Origin: Nitrospinota bacterium
GTDB lineage: Bacteria; JAUXIQ01
Length of the DNA stretch: 14,814 nucleotides
Assembly: GCA_030620925.1 (NCBI GenBank)
Contig: JAUXIQ010000013.1
Span: forward strand, 1 to 14,814
Direction: 5' to 3'
The first letter of the stretch is position 1, and each line of letters begins with the position of its first letter. Positions 1 to 7,513 of this stretch are shown in pieces. The notes beneath the pieces were generated by a model. It was not told the origin of the DNA, made no database searches, and saw only the letters and a program-made list of their open reading frames with translations. The translations under genes and the position numbers were made by a program.

Positions 1-20
1 AGCCTCCAGATTAAACTACC

Positions 21-494
21 CTATTCCTCAATCTCAAAGCAGAAATCGCAGAGGTCGTCTCCTTCCTGGATGGTCTTCGTCCGGGTGAACTTCATCCTAT
101 GATTAAAGCCCTCCACCATGGCCGAATCGCGCCCGCAGGAGAGCAGGTAGCCCAGCTCCGGTATCCCCGCCTCTTCGTACATTTTGACAAAGTCGCATCG
201 TTTAATATTCATGGAGTAATTGGTCTCGCCTTTTTCCACCACCTCCATTTCGTGGGCGCCGCCCGCCGAGAAGGCTTCGGAGGCTTTGGCGAAATGTTCC
301 ATGCTGTTGCCACCCACCATGCTCGCCAACTGGGAGCCGCTCTCCCGGGCCAGGGATTTAATGACTTCTCCGGCTATCTCCAGGGTCTTCTCTTCTCCCA
401 ATTCCTTCATGAAAGCCTTTATCAGCGGCCCTGCGATCCGCGCTTCGATTTCTCTCCTGGTGAGCAAGTCCACTTTGCTTAAATCAGCGCCCAT
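21..494 (-). CDS. L-2-amino-thiazoline-4-carboxylic acid hydrolase family protein
   Basis: A 157-residue soluble protein with no signal peptide or membrane segment. The N-terminal half (about residues 8-75) is predicted helical. The C-terminal half carries the pattern I recognise from the ATC-hydrolase family: IKRCDF (Cys100), GIPELGYLLSC (Cys120) followed by RD, then GFN, FTRTKTIQEG and CDFCF (Cys149, Cys152). Family members were named after a Pseudomonas enzyme that opens 2-amino-thiazoline-4-carboxylate on the way to cysteine. Most short anaerobe homologues have no proven substrate, so the name is a family label, not a demonstrated function. The conserved cysteines suggest metal or thiol chemistry (inference). 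The ATG at 494 has a GGAGG-type ribosome site about 10 bases upstream. It lies 63 bases after galT on the same strand, so co-transcription is likely. The stop is TAG at 21-23, so the gene is complete. Confidence 0.82.
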   Translation of the reverse strand: MGADLSKVDLLTRREIEARIAGPLIKAFMKELGEEKTLEIAGEVIKSLARESGSQLASMVGGNSMEHFAKASEAFSAGGAHEMEVVEKGETNYSMNIKRCDFVKMYEEAGIPELGYLLSCGRDSAMVEGFNHRMKFTRTKTIQEGDDLCDFCFEIEE

Positions 495-557
495 CCTTCA
501 TCCCTCCACTTGTCAGATATTACGGACAGCCTCTTCCCGGCTACGATGCGCCGGAGC

Positions 558-1574
558 TCATATCTTCGCCTCCCGCATATATTCAGCCGCCTCTTCGGGC
601 AGGGTGGAGTTGATATAGTATCCGGTGCCCCACTCGAACCCCGCTATGTCGGTAACCCTGGGCATAATCTCCATGTGCCAGTGCCAGTCCGCATCCAGCG
701 TCGACCAGTATCCTTCACGCGCATACCTCACGGGTGCGGTATGGATTATATAGTTATACTGGGGTTTGTTCAAGACTTTGGAGAGCCTGCCCATGGTCCC
801 TATCATTATCCGAGCCAGCTGGTCAAGTCCCTGCTCATCGAGGGAATGGAAATCGGGGGAATGGTTTTTGGGAAGAATCCAGGTCTCAAAGGGAAACCGC
901 GCGGCGAAGGGACAGAAGGCTATGAAACCCTCGTTCTCCTCCACCACCCTCTGCTTCTTGCTCTGCTCTTCCTCGATGATATCGCAGAACACGCACCTCC
1001 CCCTGGCACTATGATACTCTCTGGCTCCCGTCAGCTCCTCTTTGACGCGTTTGGGGGTCACAGGGGTGGCGATGACCTGTGAATGGGGATGACTCAGGGA
1101 GGCGCCCGCTTGTTTCCCCTCGTTCTTGAATATTATTATGTAGCGGAACCTGTCGTCCCTGCCCAGCTCAAGCAGCCTCAGCCTGTAAACGTCGAGAACC
1201 GCCGCCAGGGTTTCAGGGGTGTGCGTCTCTATGCGTTTAACGTGCCGGGGACTTTCGATGATGACCTCGTGGGCTCCCACGCCGTCCATCATCTCGTACA
1301 TCCCCACTTTCCTTCGCGCCTCATCTCCCTCTCCGCTCAGAGCGGGGAACTTGTTGGTGACCACCCGCACCGTCCACCCCGGACCGTCCGGCGGAGAACC
1401 TTGGCGCAGAGCGTAGACCTCGGGGGGCGTCTTCTCTTCGTTTCCCTCGCAGAAAGGGCACTCCCCGGAAGTGTTAACCTCTTCCTCGTGTTCGAAATCA
1501 TGGGGGCGTAGCCCCCTCTGCGGGCTGATGATGACCCATCTTCCGATAACAGGATCTTTTCTGAGCTCTGACAT
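558..1574 (-). CDS. galT: Galactose-1-phosphate uridylyltransferase
   Basis: Transfers UMP between UDP-glucose and galactose-1-phosphate in the cytoplasmic Leloir pathway. Counting from the ATG at 1574 (338 residues), the start SELRKDPVIGRWVIISP is the classic GalT N terminus. Zinc-ligand cysteines are C39 and C42 (CPFC). H111 in ESPRH matches E. coli H115. The active-site triad H162-P163-H164 followed by SQ matches E. coli HPH-x-Q, with H164 as the uridylylated nucleophile. A second CxxC (C194/C197) and a C-terminal HWHMEIMPR segment fit the compact bacterial GalT type. An in-frame ATG at 1592 would add MGGTGR, but it has no ribosome site, lies almost at the predicted transcription start, and lengthens the protein past the conserved start. 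GGTGG sits about 10 bases before 1574. No galK or galE is visible here. The pathway role is therefore inferred, and some GalT-like proteins act on other sugar phosphates. Confidence 0.93.
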   Translation of the reverse strand: MSELRKDPVIGRWVIISPQRGLRPHDFEHEEEVNTSGECPFCEGNEEKTPPEVYALRQGSPPDGPGWTVRVVTNKFPALSGEGDEARRKVGMYEMMDGVGAHEVIIESPRHVKRIETHTPETLAAVLDVYRLRLLELGRDDRFRYIIIFKNEGKQAGASLSHPHSQVIATPVTPKRVKEELTGAREYHSARGRCVFCDIIEEEQSKKQRVVEENEGFIAFCPFAARFPFETWILPKNHSPDFHSLDEQGLDQLARIMIGTMGRLSKVLNKPQYNYIIHTAPVRYAREGYWSTLDADWHWHMEIMPRVTDIAGFEWGTGYYINSTLPEEAAEYMREAKI

Positions 1575-1600
1575 CCGGCCTGTTCCACCCATATAGTCTG

Positions 1601-1630
1601 ATTATAATATTGAGGAACCCTTTTTGTAAA
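1601..1630 (-). promoter_or_regulatory. Sigma-70 type promoter of galT
   Basis: On the minus strand a -35 box TTTACA (1625-1630, five of six consensus bases) is followed after 18 bases by a perfect TATAAT (1601-1606). The start of transcription would fall near 1594, giving about 20 bases of leader before the galT ATG at 1574. The -35 box lies directly beside the GC hairpin at 1631-1647, inside a repeat shared with the region upstream of nuoL. Consequence (inference): galT and the downstream ATC-hydrolase-like gene can be expressed independently of the nuo transcript. Confidence 0.65.
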
Positions 1631-1647
1631 CCCCGCCTTCCGCGGGG
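1607..1647. repeat. Intergenic repeat copy A with GC hairpin (nuoN/galT gap)
   Basis: About 41 bases matching 7049-7091 with four mismatches and a 2-base gap. It consists of ATAT-GAGGAA, CC and a T5G run, then the hairpin core CCCCGCC-TTC-CGCGGGG (1631-1647), whose 6-bp stem is CCCCGC/GCGGGG. On the minus strand the hairpin follows nuoN and is followed by only three T residues. It is therefore a weak intrinsic terminator at best, and the galT promoter is built into the same element. Confidence 0.7.
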
Positions 1648-1717
1648 CCGCGGAAATAACCGGATCGTCGTTCTCAACTCGGCGTATAGCAGGACCAAGC
1701 ATCCCTCAACAATACAA

Positions 1718-1756
1718 GAGATTCTTCATCACGCCAGGGCGTGATACAGAATGACA
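1718..1756 (-). repeat. Dispersed intergenic repeat, TGTCATTCTG...TGAAGAATCTC type
   Basis: On the minus strand the element starts TGTCATTCTG (1756-1747) and ends TGAAGAATCTC (1728-1718). Between them is a perfect 8-bp inverted repeat, ATCACGCC/GGCGTGAT with a 2-base loop (1728-1745). The same two ends occur in the opposite orientation at 14718-14765 around a different hairpin. Elements with these ends are common short non-coding repeats in many environmental bacterial genomes (from memory). In the 209-base nuoN/galT gap it lies just downstream of nuoN, and it has no T-tract. Confidence 0.6.
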
Positions 1757-1783
1757 GGATGGAACGAACATCCTCCGCCCCGA

Positions 1784-3283
1784 TTAAAAGCCGGAGGCGA
1801 GGAACTCCAGGGACCGGGCGACGAACTCCGCCAGGGGAGCCCAGTAGATGCCGAAAAGAATGGTGGGCACCACCAACACGCTCAGGAGGGTGGTATGGAG
1901 GGGGGGGATTTTAAGCCTCGGCTGTTCCGAGCTCTCCACCAGAAACATGGCCTTGATTATGCGGGCGTAATAATAGAGGGACACCACGCTGTTCAGAATC
2001 CCCACAATCGCCAGCCAGTAGAACTCATCCTTGCTGAATATGGCGGCGAAGAGGTAGAACTTCCCGATGAAACCTGCGGTGGGGGGTATGCCCGTGAGGG
2101 AGAAGAGGAAAACGGTCATGGCCACGGCCAGGAAGGGCGCCCGCCAGCCGAGCCCCGCGTAGTCCTCTATTTCCTCGCTGTTGAGCTGGTTGGCCACGAT
2201 GATGACCACCAGGAAGGCCCCTATGTTCATTATAAGGTAGACCACCAGGTAAAAGAGCATGGCCTTGAGGCCCTCGGCGCTGAGGAGGACGAACCCCATC
2301 AGTATGTAACCGGCGTGAGCGATGCTGGAATATGCCAGGAGTCGTTTGATGTTGTTCTGGTTGATGGCTATAAGGTTACCGGCGGTCATGGTTCCGGCGG
2401 AGAGGAGCCCCAGCAGAAGGGGCCACCCGATATCGGAAACGGGCGCCCAAAGGCCCTCCGCTGGACCGGGGCCGGCCATGGCCATGTAAAAAAACCGGAT
2501 GAGCACTGCGAAACCGGCAGCCTTGGGGCCCACGGAGAGGAAGGCGGTGACGGGCGTCGGCGCTCCTTCGTAAACGTCCGGGGTCCACATGTGAAAAGGG
2601 ACGGTGGCGATCTTGTACCCGAAGCCGGCCAGCACGAAGAGTATGGAGACGAACAGCGCGAACTCCGTCGAAGGCGAGGCCGTGCTCAGGGCCTTGTAAA
2701 TCTCCATGAGGTTGGTGCTGCCCGCAAGCCCGTAAAGCAGCGACATGCCGTATATCATTATCCCCGAGGAGACGCCGCCGTATATAACGTATTTCAGGGC
2801 CGCTTCGCTTGACCTGCGCACGCCTTTCAGGAAACCGGCCAGCACGTAGGAGGTTATGCTCACCAGCTCCAGGGAAAGATAGATCATCAGCAGGTCCATG
2901 GATGAGGCCAGCAGGAACATCCCCAGCGTTATCATGAGCAGAAACGCGTAGTACTCGCCCTGGTTCTCGCCTCTCGAGGTATCCGAGGAGATCACCGAGA
3001 TGAGCACGGTGAGGGCCGAGGCGCCTATGAACAGGATCCGGAAGAAACCGGCGAAGGAGTCGAGGGCCAGCATCCCCGTGAACAGGGAGCCCGACTCCCC
3101 GCCCGCATACAAATCAATGGAGAACACCAGCGCCGGCGCCAGACCCGCCAGAGCCACCCAGGCCTGCCACTTCCCCCGCCTCCCCTTAAACGCAAGATCG
3201 AGAACGATGAGGACTATGACCGTCCCGATGAGGGAGGCCTCCGGATAGAAATATTTGAGGCTGGCGATGTTATCCAGTATCAA
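1784..3283 (-). CDS. nuoN: NADH-quinone oxidoreductase (complex I) subunit N
   Basis: Antiporter-like proton-pumping membrane subunit, the one nearest NuoK in the complex. It has 499 residues, close to the usual 480-500, with about 14 predicted transmembrane helices. Channel residues are present: E139 in IYLSLELVSITSYVLAGF, K224 in GYKIATVPFHMWTPDVYEG, and a late lysine in GFIGKFYLF. The start is TTG (3281-3283): an in-frame TAG lies immediately upstream and a GAGGA ribosome site sits 5-7 bases away, so no earlier start is possible. It is last in the nuo order, separated from nuoM by a 107-base gap that contains a GC hairpin and a possible terminator. Expression may therefore differ from that of nuoM (inference). 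The next gene downstream, galT, has its own promoter. Confidence 0.97.
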   Translation of the reverse strand: MILDNIASLKYFYPEASLIGTVIVLIVLDLAFKGRRGKWQAWVALAGLAPALVFSIDLYAGGESGSLFTGMLALDSFAGFFRILFIGASALTVLISVISSDTSRGENQGEYYAFLLMITLGMFLLASSMDLLMIYLSLELVSITSYVLAGFLKGVRRSSEAALKYVIYGGVSSGIMIYGMSLLYGLAGSTNLMEIYKALSTASPSTEFALFVSILFVLAGFGYKIATVPFHMWTPDVYEGAPTPVTAFLSVGPKAAGFAVLIRFFYMAMAGPGPAEGLWAPVSDIGWPLLLGLLSAGTMTAGNLIAINQNNIKRLLAYSSIAHAGYILMGFVLLSAEGLKAMLFYLVVYLIMNIGAFLVVIIVANQLNSEEIEDYAGLGWRAPFLAVAMTVFLFSLTGIPPTAGFIGKFYLFAAIFSKDEFYWLAIVGILNSVVSLYYYARIIKAMFLVESSEQPRLKIPPLHTTLLSVLVVPTILFGIYWAPLAEFVARSLEFLASGF

Positions 3284-3313
3284 CTATATCCTCTTTGAAC
3301 CTCGGGTGGGCGG

Positions 3314-3330
3314 CCCCGCCCGCCGCGGGG
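3314..3330. repeat. GC hairpin core, copy C (nuoM/nuoN gap)
   Basis: CCCCGCC-CGC-CGCGGGG has the same 17-base core as the hairpins at 1631-1647 and 7075-7091, differing only in the loop. The AT flank shared by the other two copies is missing here. A competing palindrome GGGCGG/CCGCCC (about 3308-3321) overlaps it. It is placed about 30 bases upstream of the nuoN TTG start. Confidence 0.55.
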
Positions 3331-3340
3331 TGCTCCTATT

Positions 3341-3379
3341 AAAAAAAATTAAAGCCGATGCTTTCGCTATCGTGCATCG
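3341..3379 (-). terminator. Possible weak terminator between nuoM and nuoN
   Basis: On the minus strand, just past the nuoM stop, CGATGC (3379-3374) and GCATCG (3361-3356) form a 6-bp stem with a 12-base loop. A run of eight T residues follows (3348-3341). The T run begins about seven bases beyond the stem, which is farther than in efficient intrinsic terminators. Partial termination or a processing site is possible; confidence is low. Confidence 0.25.
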
Positions 3380-3390
3380 CGTATCTCGCA

Positions 3391-4896
3391 TCAAGGAATC
3401 AGCATGGCCAGACCGGCCGCAAACGGACTGGGCGAAAGGCCCTCGATAATATGGCTCAGGGAGACATCGATCATGTCCAGCACGGGCATGGGATAGACGC
3501 CCAGTATCACCACGATGGCGGCCAGGGGCAGCATGGTGAACATCTCCCTCCTGTTTATATCCGGCAGGGTGGCGTATTTGGGGTTCAACGGCCCCAGGAA
3601 CAAGCGCTGCACCGTCCACAGGCAGTATGCGGCGGTGATGACCACGCCGCTCACCGCCAGTATGGTTATCAACCTGTAGACGTTGAAGGCCCCAATCAAA
3701 ACCAGCACCTCACTGATGAAACTGCTCAAGCCGGGCAGGCCCAGCGCGGCGAAGAACGCGAAGCAGGATATGCCGGTGAAGGCGGGCATCTGCTGGGCCA
3801 GACCTCCGAAACCATCTATCTCCCGGTGATGGGCGCGGTCGTAGATGACGCCCACCATCAAGAACAGCATGGCGGTTATGGTGCCGTGGTTGAACATCTG
3901 GAGCACGGCCCCGTTGATGCCCTGCTTTGTGAACACGGATATGCCCAGAAGGACGAAACCCATGTGGCTGATGCTGGAATAGGCCACCAGCTTCTTCAAA
4001 TCTTTCTGGGCCATGGCCACCAATGCACCGTAGATAATATTGATCAACCCCAGCACGGCCAGGAAATAGGAGAAGTGTCCCGTGACCAGGGGCAGCATGG
4101 AGAAGTTTATTCGCAGTATGGCGTAGGCGCCCATTTTCAAGAGGATTCCCGCCAGGATGACGCTGATGGCCGTGGGCGCCTCCACGTGGGCGTCCGGGAG
4201 CCAGGTATGGAATGGGAACACGGGCACCTTGATGGCGAAGGCCACGAAGAACGCCAGCCACACAAGTATGGTCCTGAAGTCCATGCCCACCCCCGACCCG
4301 GCGGCGATGAGCCTGGTCATGTCGAAGGTATGGTCGTTGGTGAAATAGAGATAGAGCATGGCCAGGAGCATCAGCACGCTGCCCAGCAGGGTGTACAGGA
4401 AGAACTTGATGGCCGCGTACTCCCTCCTGGGCCCTCCCCAGATGCCGATGAGGAAGTACATGGGCAGGAGCATTACCTCCCAGAAGATATAGAACAGGAA
4501 AAAATCGAGGGCCGCGAAAACGCCCATCATCCCCGTATCCAGCAGCAGAAAGAGGGCGAAATATCCTTTGACACCCTTGTTTACTCCCCAGGAAGCGAAA
4601 ATGCAGATGAAGCAGAGCAGCGCGTTTAACAGCACCATGATCACGCTCAGGCCGTCCACCCCCATGAAATACTCTATGTTGATGGCCTCGATCCACTTGT
4701 AGTGCTCCACGAACTGAAACTGGTGGGTGGTGCGGTCGAAATTTATGTAGAGCAAGACCGCCAGCGCCAGGGGTATGGCGGTGGCGATAACTCCGACCCT
4801 TTTGATCAGCTCATGTTTGTCCCTGGGCACGCATAAAATAGCAACCGCGCCCGCCAGGGGAATAAAAGTCATTAACGTCAGAATATGGCTCATCAT
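3391..4896 (-). CDS. nuoM: NADH-quinone oxidoreductase (complex I) subunit M
   Basis: Central antiporter-like proton-pumping membrane subunit. Its 501 residues match the family's usual length, with about 14 predicted helices. Diagnostic stretches are FWEVMLLPMYFLIGIWGG with E140 (the conserved TM5 glutamate), AIKVPVFPFHTWLPDAHVEA with K223 (TM7 lysine), and FISEVLVLIGAF with the TM12 glutamate typical of NuoM. It begins with two consecutive ATG codons (4896 and 4893). GGGAGGA lies about 11 bases before the first, so either may be used. The stop of nuoL is 35 bases upstream, consistent with a single transcript. The leader AACAGGCCGG directly before the start is also found before the galT ATG at 1574. 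The stop is TGA at 3391-3393. Confidence 0.98.
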   Translation of the reverse strand: MMSHILTLMTFIPLAGAVAILCVPRDKHELIKRVGVIATAIPLALAVLLYINFDRTTHQFQFVEHYKWIEAINIEYFMGVDGLSVIMVLLNALLCFICIFASWGVNKGVKGYFALFLLLDTGMMGVFAALDFFLFYIFWEVMLLPMYFLIGIWGGPRREYAAIKFFLYTLLGSVLMLLAMLYLYFTNDHTFDMTRLIAAGSGVGMDFRTILVWLAFFVAFAIKVPVFPFHTWLPDAHVEAPTAISVILAGILLKMGAYAILRINFSMLPLVTGHFSYFLAVLGLINIIYGALVAMAQKDLKKLVAYSSISHMGFVLLGISVFTKQGINGAVLQMFNHGTITAMLFLMVGVIYDRAHHREIDGFGGLAQQMPAFTGISCFAFFAALGLPGLSSFISEVLVLIGAFNVYRLITILAVSGVVITAAYCLWTVQRLFLGPLNPKYATLPDINRREMFTMLPLAAIVVILGVYPMPVLDMIDVSLSHIIEGLSPSPFAAGLAMLIP

Positions 4897-4931
4897 CCGG
4901 CCTGTTTCCTCCCGTGCATAGTTACCATTTA

Positions 4932-7031
4932 TTAAACCACCAGTCGGATCATCACGATGATAAGGATGCCGCCCAAAACGTAGTAAAGATACGTCTGGAT
5001 GCGCCCCGACTGAATTTTTCTGAGCCTGCCGCCGGCGGAAATGGTGCTCTCCGCCAAGCCGTTTACCATACCGTCAATGACCAGGTTGTCGAAGACGCCG
5101 TTGACGCTGGAGAATCGGCGCGTGATCCAGCCTACGCCGTTTACTATGCCGTCTATCACCTTGTCGTCGAACCAGGCCAGGGCGGCGTTTATCCTGAGCA
5201 GGGTTGCGGTGAACACTATATGGTAAAACTCGTCCACATAGTATTTATTCAGAACCGCCCGATAGACCCTCTGAAAACGATCAGCTAACCGGGCCGGATA
5301 GTCGGGGTGTTTCCTGTACATGAAGTTCGCCACGAAAATGCCCGCCAGGACCACTATCACGGAGAACACCATGAGGGTTACTTCCAGGCCGTGAGAACCC
5401 TGCACGGCGGCGGCTCCTTCTTTCGCCGCGGTGGATACCAGCGTGACGCCGGGACTCAGGGCGTGCCCCGCTCCGCCGCCGCCGAAGACGGGTGCCAGGA
5501 AATTGTGTATCCGGTTGGAGCCGCCCAAAATCGCCGGTACGCCGAAATAGCCCCCCAACACCGAGAATAGGGCCAGCACGACGAGGGGAACGGTCATGGC
5601 CCGGGGCGACTCGTGGATGTGGCTTTTAGTATGTTCATCGGCCCTGCACTCGCCGAAGAAAGTCATAAACATCAGCCGGAACATGTAGAAGGCCGTAAGC
5701 CCCGCGACCAGGAAGCCGACTATCCACAGTAAGGAGGGGAGGTTCTCGAAAATGGGGTTAGGCGTGCTGGCGGCCATCCACAGAATCTCGTCCTTGCTGA
5801 AAAAACCTGCGAAGCCGGGGATACCGGTTATGGCCAGGGTGGCCACGAGGAAAGTCCAGAAAGTTACGGGCATGCGCTTTCTCACCCCTCCCATCTCCCG
5901 CATATCCTTCTTGTCGCTCATGGCGTGGATAACGCTGCCCGCGCCGAGGAAGAGGAGGGCCTTGAAGAAGGCGTGGGTCATCAGATGGAAGATGCCCGCG
6001 GAGAAAGCGGCCACGCCCATGGCCATGAACATGTAGCCCAACTGGCTGATGGTTGAATAGGCCAGGACTCTTTTGATGTCGTTCTGTACGGTACCGATGG
6101 AGGCGGCCAGGATGGCCGTGGCCGCGCCCCCCACGGCCACCACGGTCAGCGTAGCGGGTGCCATGAGGTAGAGGAAGTTCAGCCTCCCTATCATGTAGAC
6201 GCCGGCGGTAACCATGGTGGCGGCATGTATAAGCGCGCTAACCGGCGTGGGGCCGGCCATTGCGTCGGGCAGCCATACGTAGAGAGGTATCTGGGCCGAC
6301 TTGCCCGCTGCTCCCACGAAAAAGAAAAGGGTGGCAAGAGTGGCTACACCCACCCCCCACAATTTAACATCCGCAAGCAGATGGGCGTTCTCCTGAAGTT
6401 CCATGAAATTCAGGGTCCACACGCCCCGGCCGGCCATGGCCCAGAACAGGATGAATATCCCTATGATGAAGCCGAAATCGCCTATGCGGTTCACGATGAA
6501 GGCTTTCATCCCGCAGACGGCGTTGTACTTCTCCGTATACCAGAAACCGATGAGCAGATAGGAGCAGAGGCCCACGCCCTCCCAGCCGACGAAGAACAGG
6601 AACAGGTTGTCCCCCAACACCAGCAGCAGCATGAAGAAGATGAACAGGTTGAGGTGCGAAAAGAAGCGCCAGTAGCTCTTGTCGTGCGCCATGTAGCCGA
6701 CGGAATAGACGTGGATCACTAACCCCACGCCGGTGACCACCAGGATCATGATGGCCGACAGGGGGTCAACCAGGAAAGCGGCATCGGCTTTAAGCTTACC
6801 CACCGAAATCCAGGTGTAGAGGTGGTTCGTTAAGTGGCGGTGTTGGGGCGATAACTGGAGGAGGCTGAAGAAGGCCACCATGCCGATGGCGAAGGCCGCC
6901 CCGACCGTCCCGCAGCCCACCCAGCTCACCACTTTCTTGTCCAGCTTGAAGCCCACCAGGCCGTTAAACGCCGCACCTATGAGGGGCAGGAGGACGATCA
7001 CCCAGATGTAATCTTTAACCCACGGCTCCAA
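4932..7031 (-). CDS. nuoL: NADH-quinone oxidoreductase (complex I) subunit L
   Basis: Distal antiporter-like proton pump with the long lateral helix. It has 699 residues, longer than E. coli NuoL (613). Conserved pieces are FFVGWEGVGLCSYLLIGFWY with E151, GKSAQIPLYVWLPDAMAG with K244, TPVSALIHAATMVTAGVY, and GFFSKDEILW with the TM12 lysine. The extra length lies mainly in the C-terminal third: a Gly/Ala-rich loop, then a doubled motif, FDDKVIDGIVNGVG and about 25 residues later FDNLVIDGMVNGLA, before RLRKIQSGRIQTY and a final membrane helix. The start is TTG (7029-7031) with AAGGA about 10 bases upstream. The next in-frame ATG is near residue 51 and would remove the first membrane helix. A 176-base gap with a terminator-like GC hairpin separates it from nuoK. 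Confidence 0.97.
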   Translation of the reverse strand: MEPWVKDYIWVIVLLPLIGAAFNGLVGFKLDKKVVSWVGCGTVGAAFAIGMVAFFSLLQLSPQHRHLTNHLYTWISVGKLKADAAFLVDPLSAIMILVVTGVGLVIHVYSVGYMAHDKSYWRFFSHLNLFIFFMLLLVLGDNLFLFFVGWEGVGLCSYLLIGFWYTEKYNAVCGMKAFIVNRIGDFGFIIGIFILFWAMAGRGVWTLNFMELQENAHLLADVKLWGVGVATLATLFFFVGAAGKSAQIPLYVWLPDAMAGPTPVSALIHAATMVTAGVYMIGRLNFLYLMAPATLTVVAVGGAATAILAASIGTVQNDIKRVLAYSTISQLGYMFMAMGVAAFSAGIFHLMTHAFFKALLFLGAGSVIHAMSDKKDMREMGGVRKRMPVTFWTFLVATLAITGIPGFAGFFSKDEILWMAASTPNPIFENLPSLLWIVGFLVAGLTAFYMFRLMFMTFFGECRADEHTKSHIHESPRAMTVPLVVLALFSVLGGYFGVPAILGGSNRIHNFLAPVFGGGGAGHALSPGVTLVSTAAKEGAAAVQGSHGLEVTLMVFSVIVVLAGIFVANFMYRKHPDYPARLADRFQRVYRAVLNKYYVDEFYHIVFTATLLRINAALAWFDDKVIDGIVNGVGWITRRFSSVNGVFDNLVIDGMVNGLAESTISAGGRLRKIQSGRIQTYLYYVLGGILIIVMIRLVV

Positions 7032-7048
7032 CTGATTTTTGTCCTTTT

Positions 7049-7091
7049 ATATCGAGGAAACCTTTTTGGAAAAACCCCGCCTCCCGCGGGG
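7049..7091. repeat. Intergenic repeat copy B with GC hairpin (nuoK/nuoL gap)
   Basis: A 43-base element matching 1607-1647: ATAT-GAGGAA, CC, T5GG and A5, then the core CCCCGCC-TCC-CGCGGGG (7075-7091). It lies about 20 bases upstream of the nuoL TTG. The promoter created by copy A is not preserved here. The nearest TATAAA is at 7045-7050, so close to the start codon that transcripts would lose the ribosome site. Confidence 0.7.
7070..7091 (-). terminator. Hairpin plus T5, possible partial terminator between nuoK and nuoL
   Basis: Read on the minus strand, the 6-bp all-GC stem CCCCGC/GCGGGG (7091-7075) is followed directly by TTTTT (7074-7070). This is the right geometry for an intrinsic terminator, though the stem is short. 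Because nuoL, M and N belong to the same enzyme, complete termination is unlikely. Attenuation, an RNA-processing site or 3'-end protection of the nuoA-K segment are alternatives (inference). Confidence 0.4.
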
Positions 7092-7207
7092 TCAAACTCC
7101 TCACAAAAACCTCTATGAATGTCGTTCGCTATAGCCTCACTACGCCTTATCAGAAAGGGTTATTCGTGAAACACCTGATACTCGTAAAAAGGGATATCCC
7201 TGCAAAC

Positions 7208-7513
7208 CTACTCTCTGAGTGTGCTGGCTTCGTCGGCGTCGATCGTCCTGAACTGCTGATATATGGAAAGCACTATGGCCAGGGCCACCACCGATTCTGC
7301 GGCCGCCAATACGATCACGAATATGGCGAACATCTGACCGCCCATCGACGAGGTGGTGTAGTGCGAGAAAGCCACGAAGTTTATACTTGCCGAGTTGAGG
7401 ATCAATTCCACGCCCATGAGTATGGCCACTGCATTCCTCCGGGAAACCACAACGTAGACCCCCAGGGAGAACAGAATCGCACTCAGCACCAGAAAGTGAT
7501 TGAGGCCCACCAT
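7208..7513 (-). CDS. nuoK: NADH-quinone oxidoreductase (complex I) subunit K
   Basis: Small three-helix membrane subunit linking the quinone site to the antiporter-like pumps. It has 101 residues, matching the normal length. Helix 2 has the essential glutamate E36 in LMGVELILNSASINFVAF. Helix 3 has E73 in IVLAAAESVVALAIVL, aligning with E. coli E72. The C-terminal tail STLRE resembles the usual end of NuoK. The ATG at 7513 directly abuts the nuoJ stop codon (TAG, 7514-7516). A run of G residues in the nuoJ 3' end about 8 bases upstream serves as ribosome site, so translation is probably coupled to nuoJ. After its stop the transcript enters a 176-base gap, the largest within the nuo run. Confidence 0.98.
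   Translation of the reverse strand: MVGLNHFLVLSAILFSLGVYVVVSRRNAVAILMGVELILNSASINFVAFSHYTTSSMGGQMFAIFVIVLAAAESVVALAIVLSIYQQFRTIDADEASTLRE

Noticed and set aside
1575-1592. ATG at 1592 as start of galT
   Set aside because: It lies within a few bases of the predicted transcription start, has no ribosome site, and would add six residues before the conserved GalT N terminus.
1751-2812. 353-codon open frame on the plus strand
   Set aside because: Antisense to nuoN with a low-complexity charged composition and no ribosome site, while nuoN is unambiguous.
3358-4629. 423-codon open frame on the plus strand
   Set aside because: It lies wholly antisense to nuoM. Its translation is rich in His, Gln, Gly and Glu with no domain pattern, as expected for the complement of a GC-rich membrane-protein gene.
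7038-7075. Promoter for nuoL from TATAAA (7045-7050)
   Set aside because: Transcription would begin only a few bases before the TTG start and skip the AAGGA ribosome site. The -35 match is also poor.
7190-7201. Palindrome AGGGATATCCCT just after nuoK, with T residues following on the minus strand
   Set aside because: The stem without a loop is only 4 bp once a turn is allowed, too weak to call a terminator.
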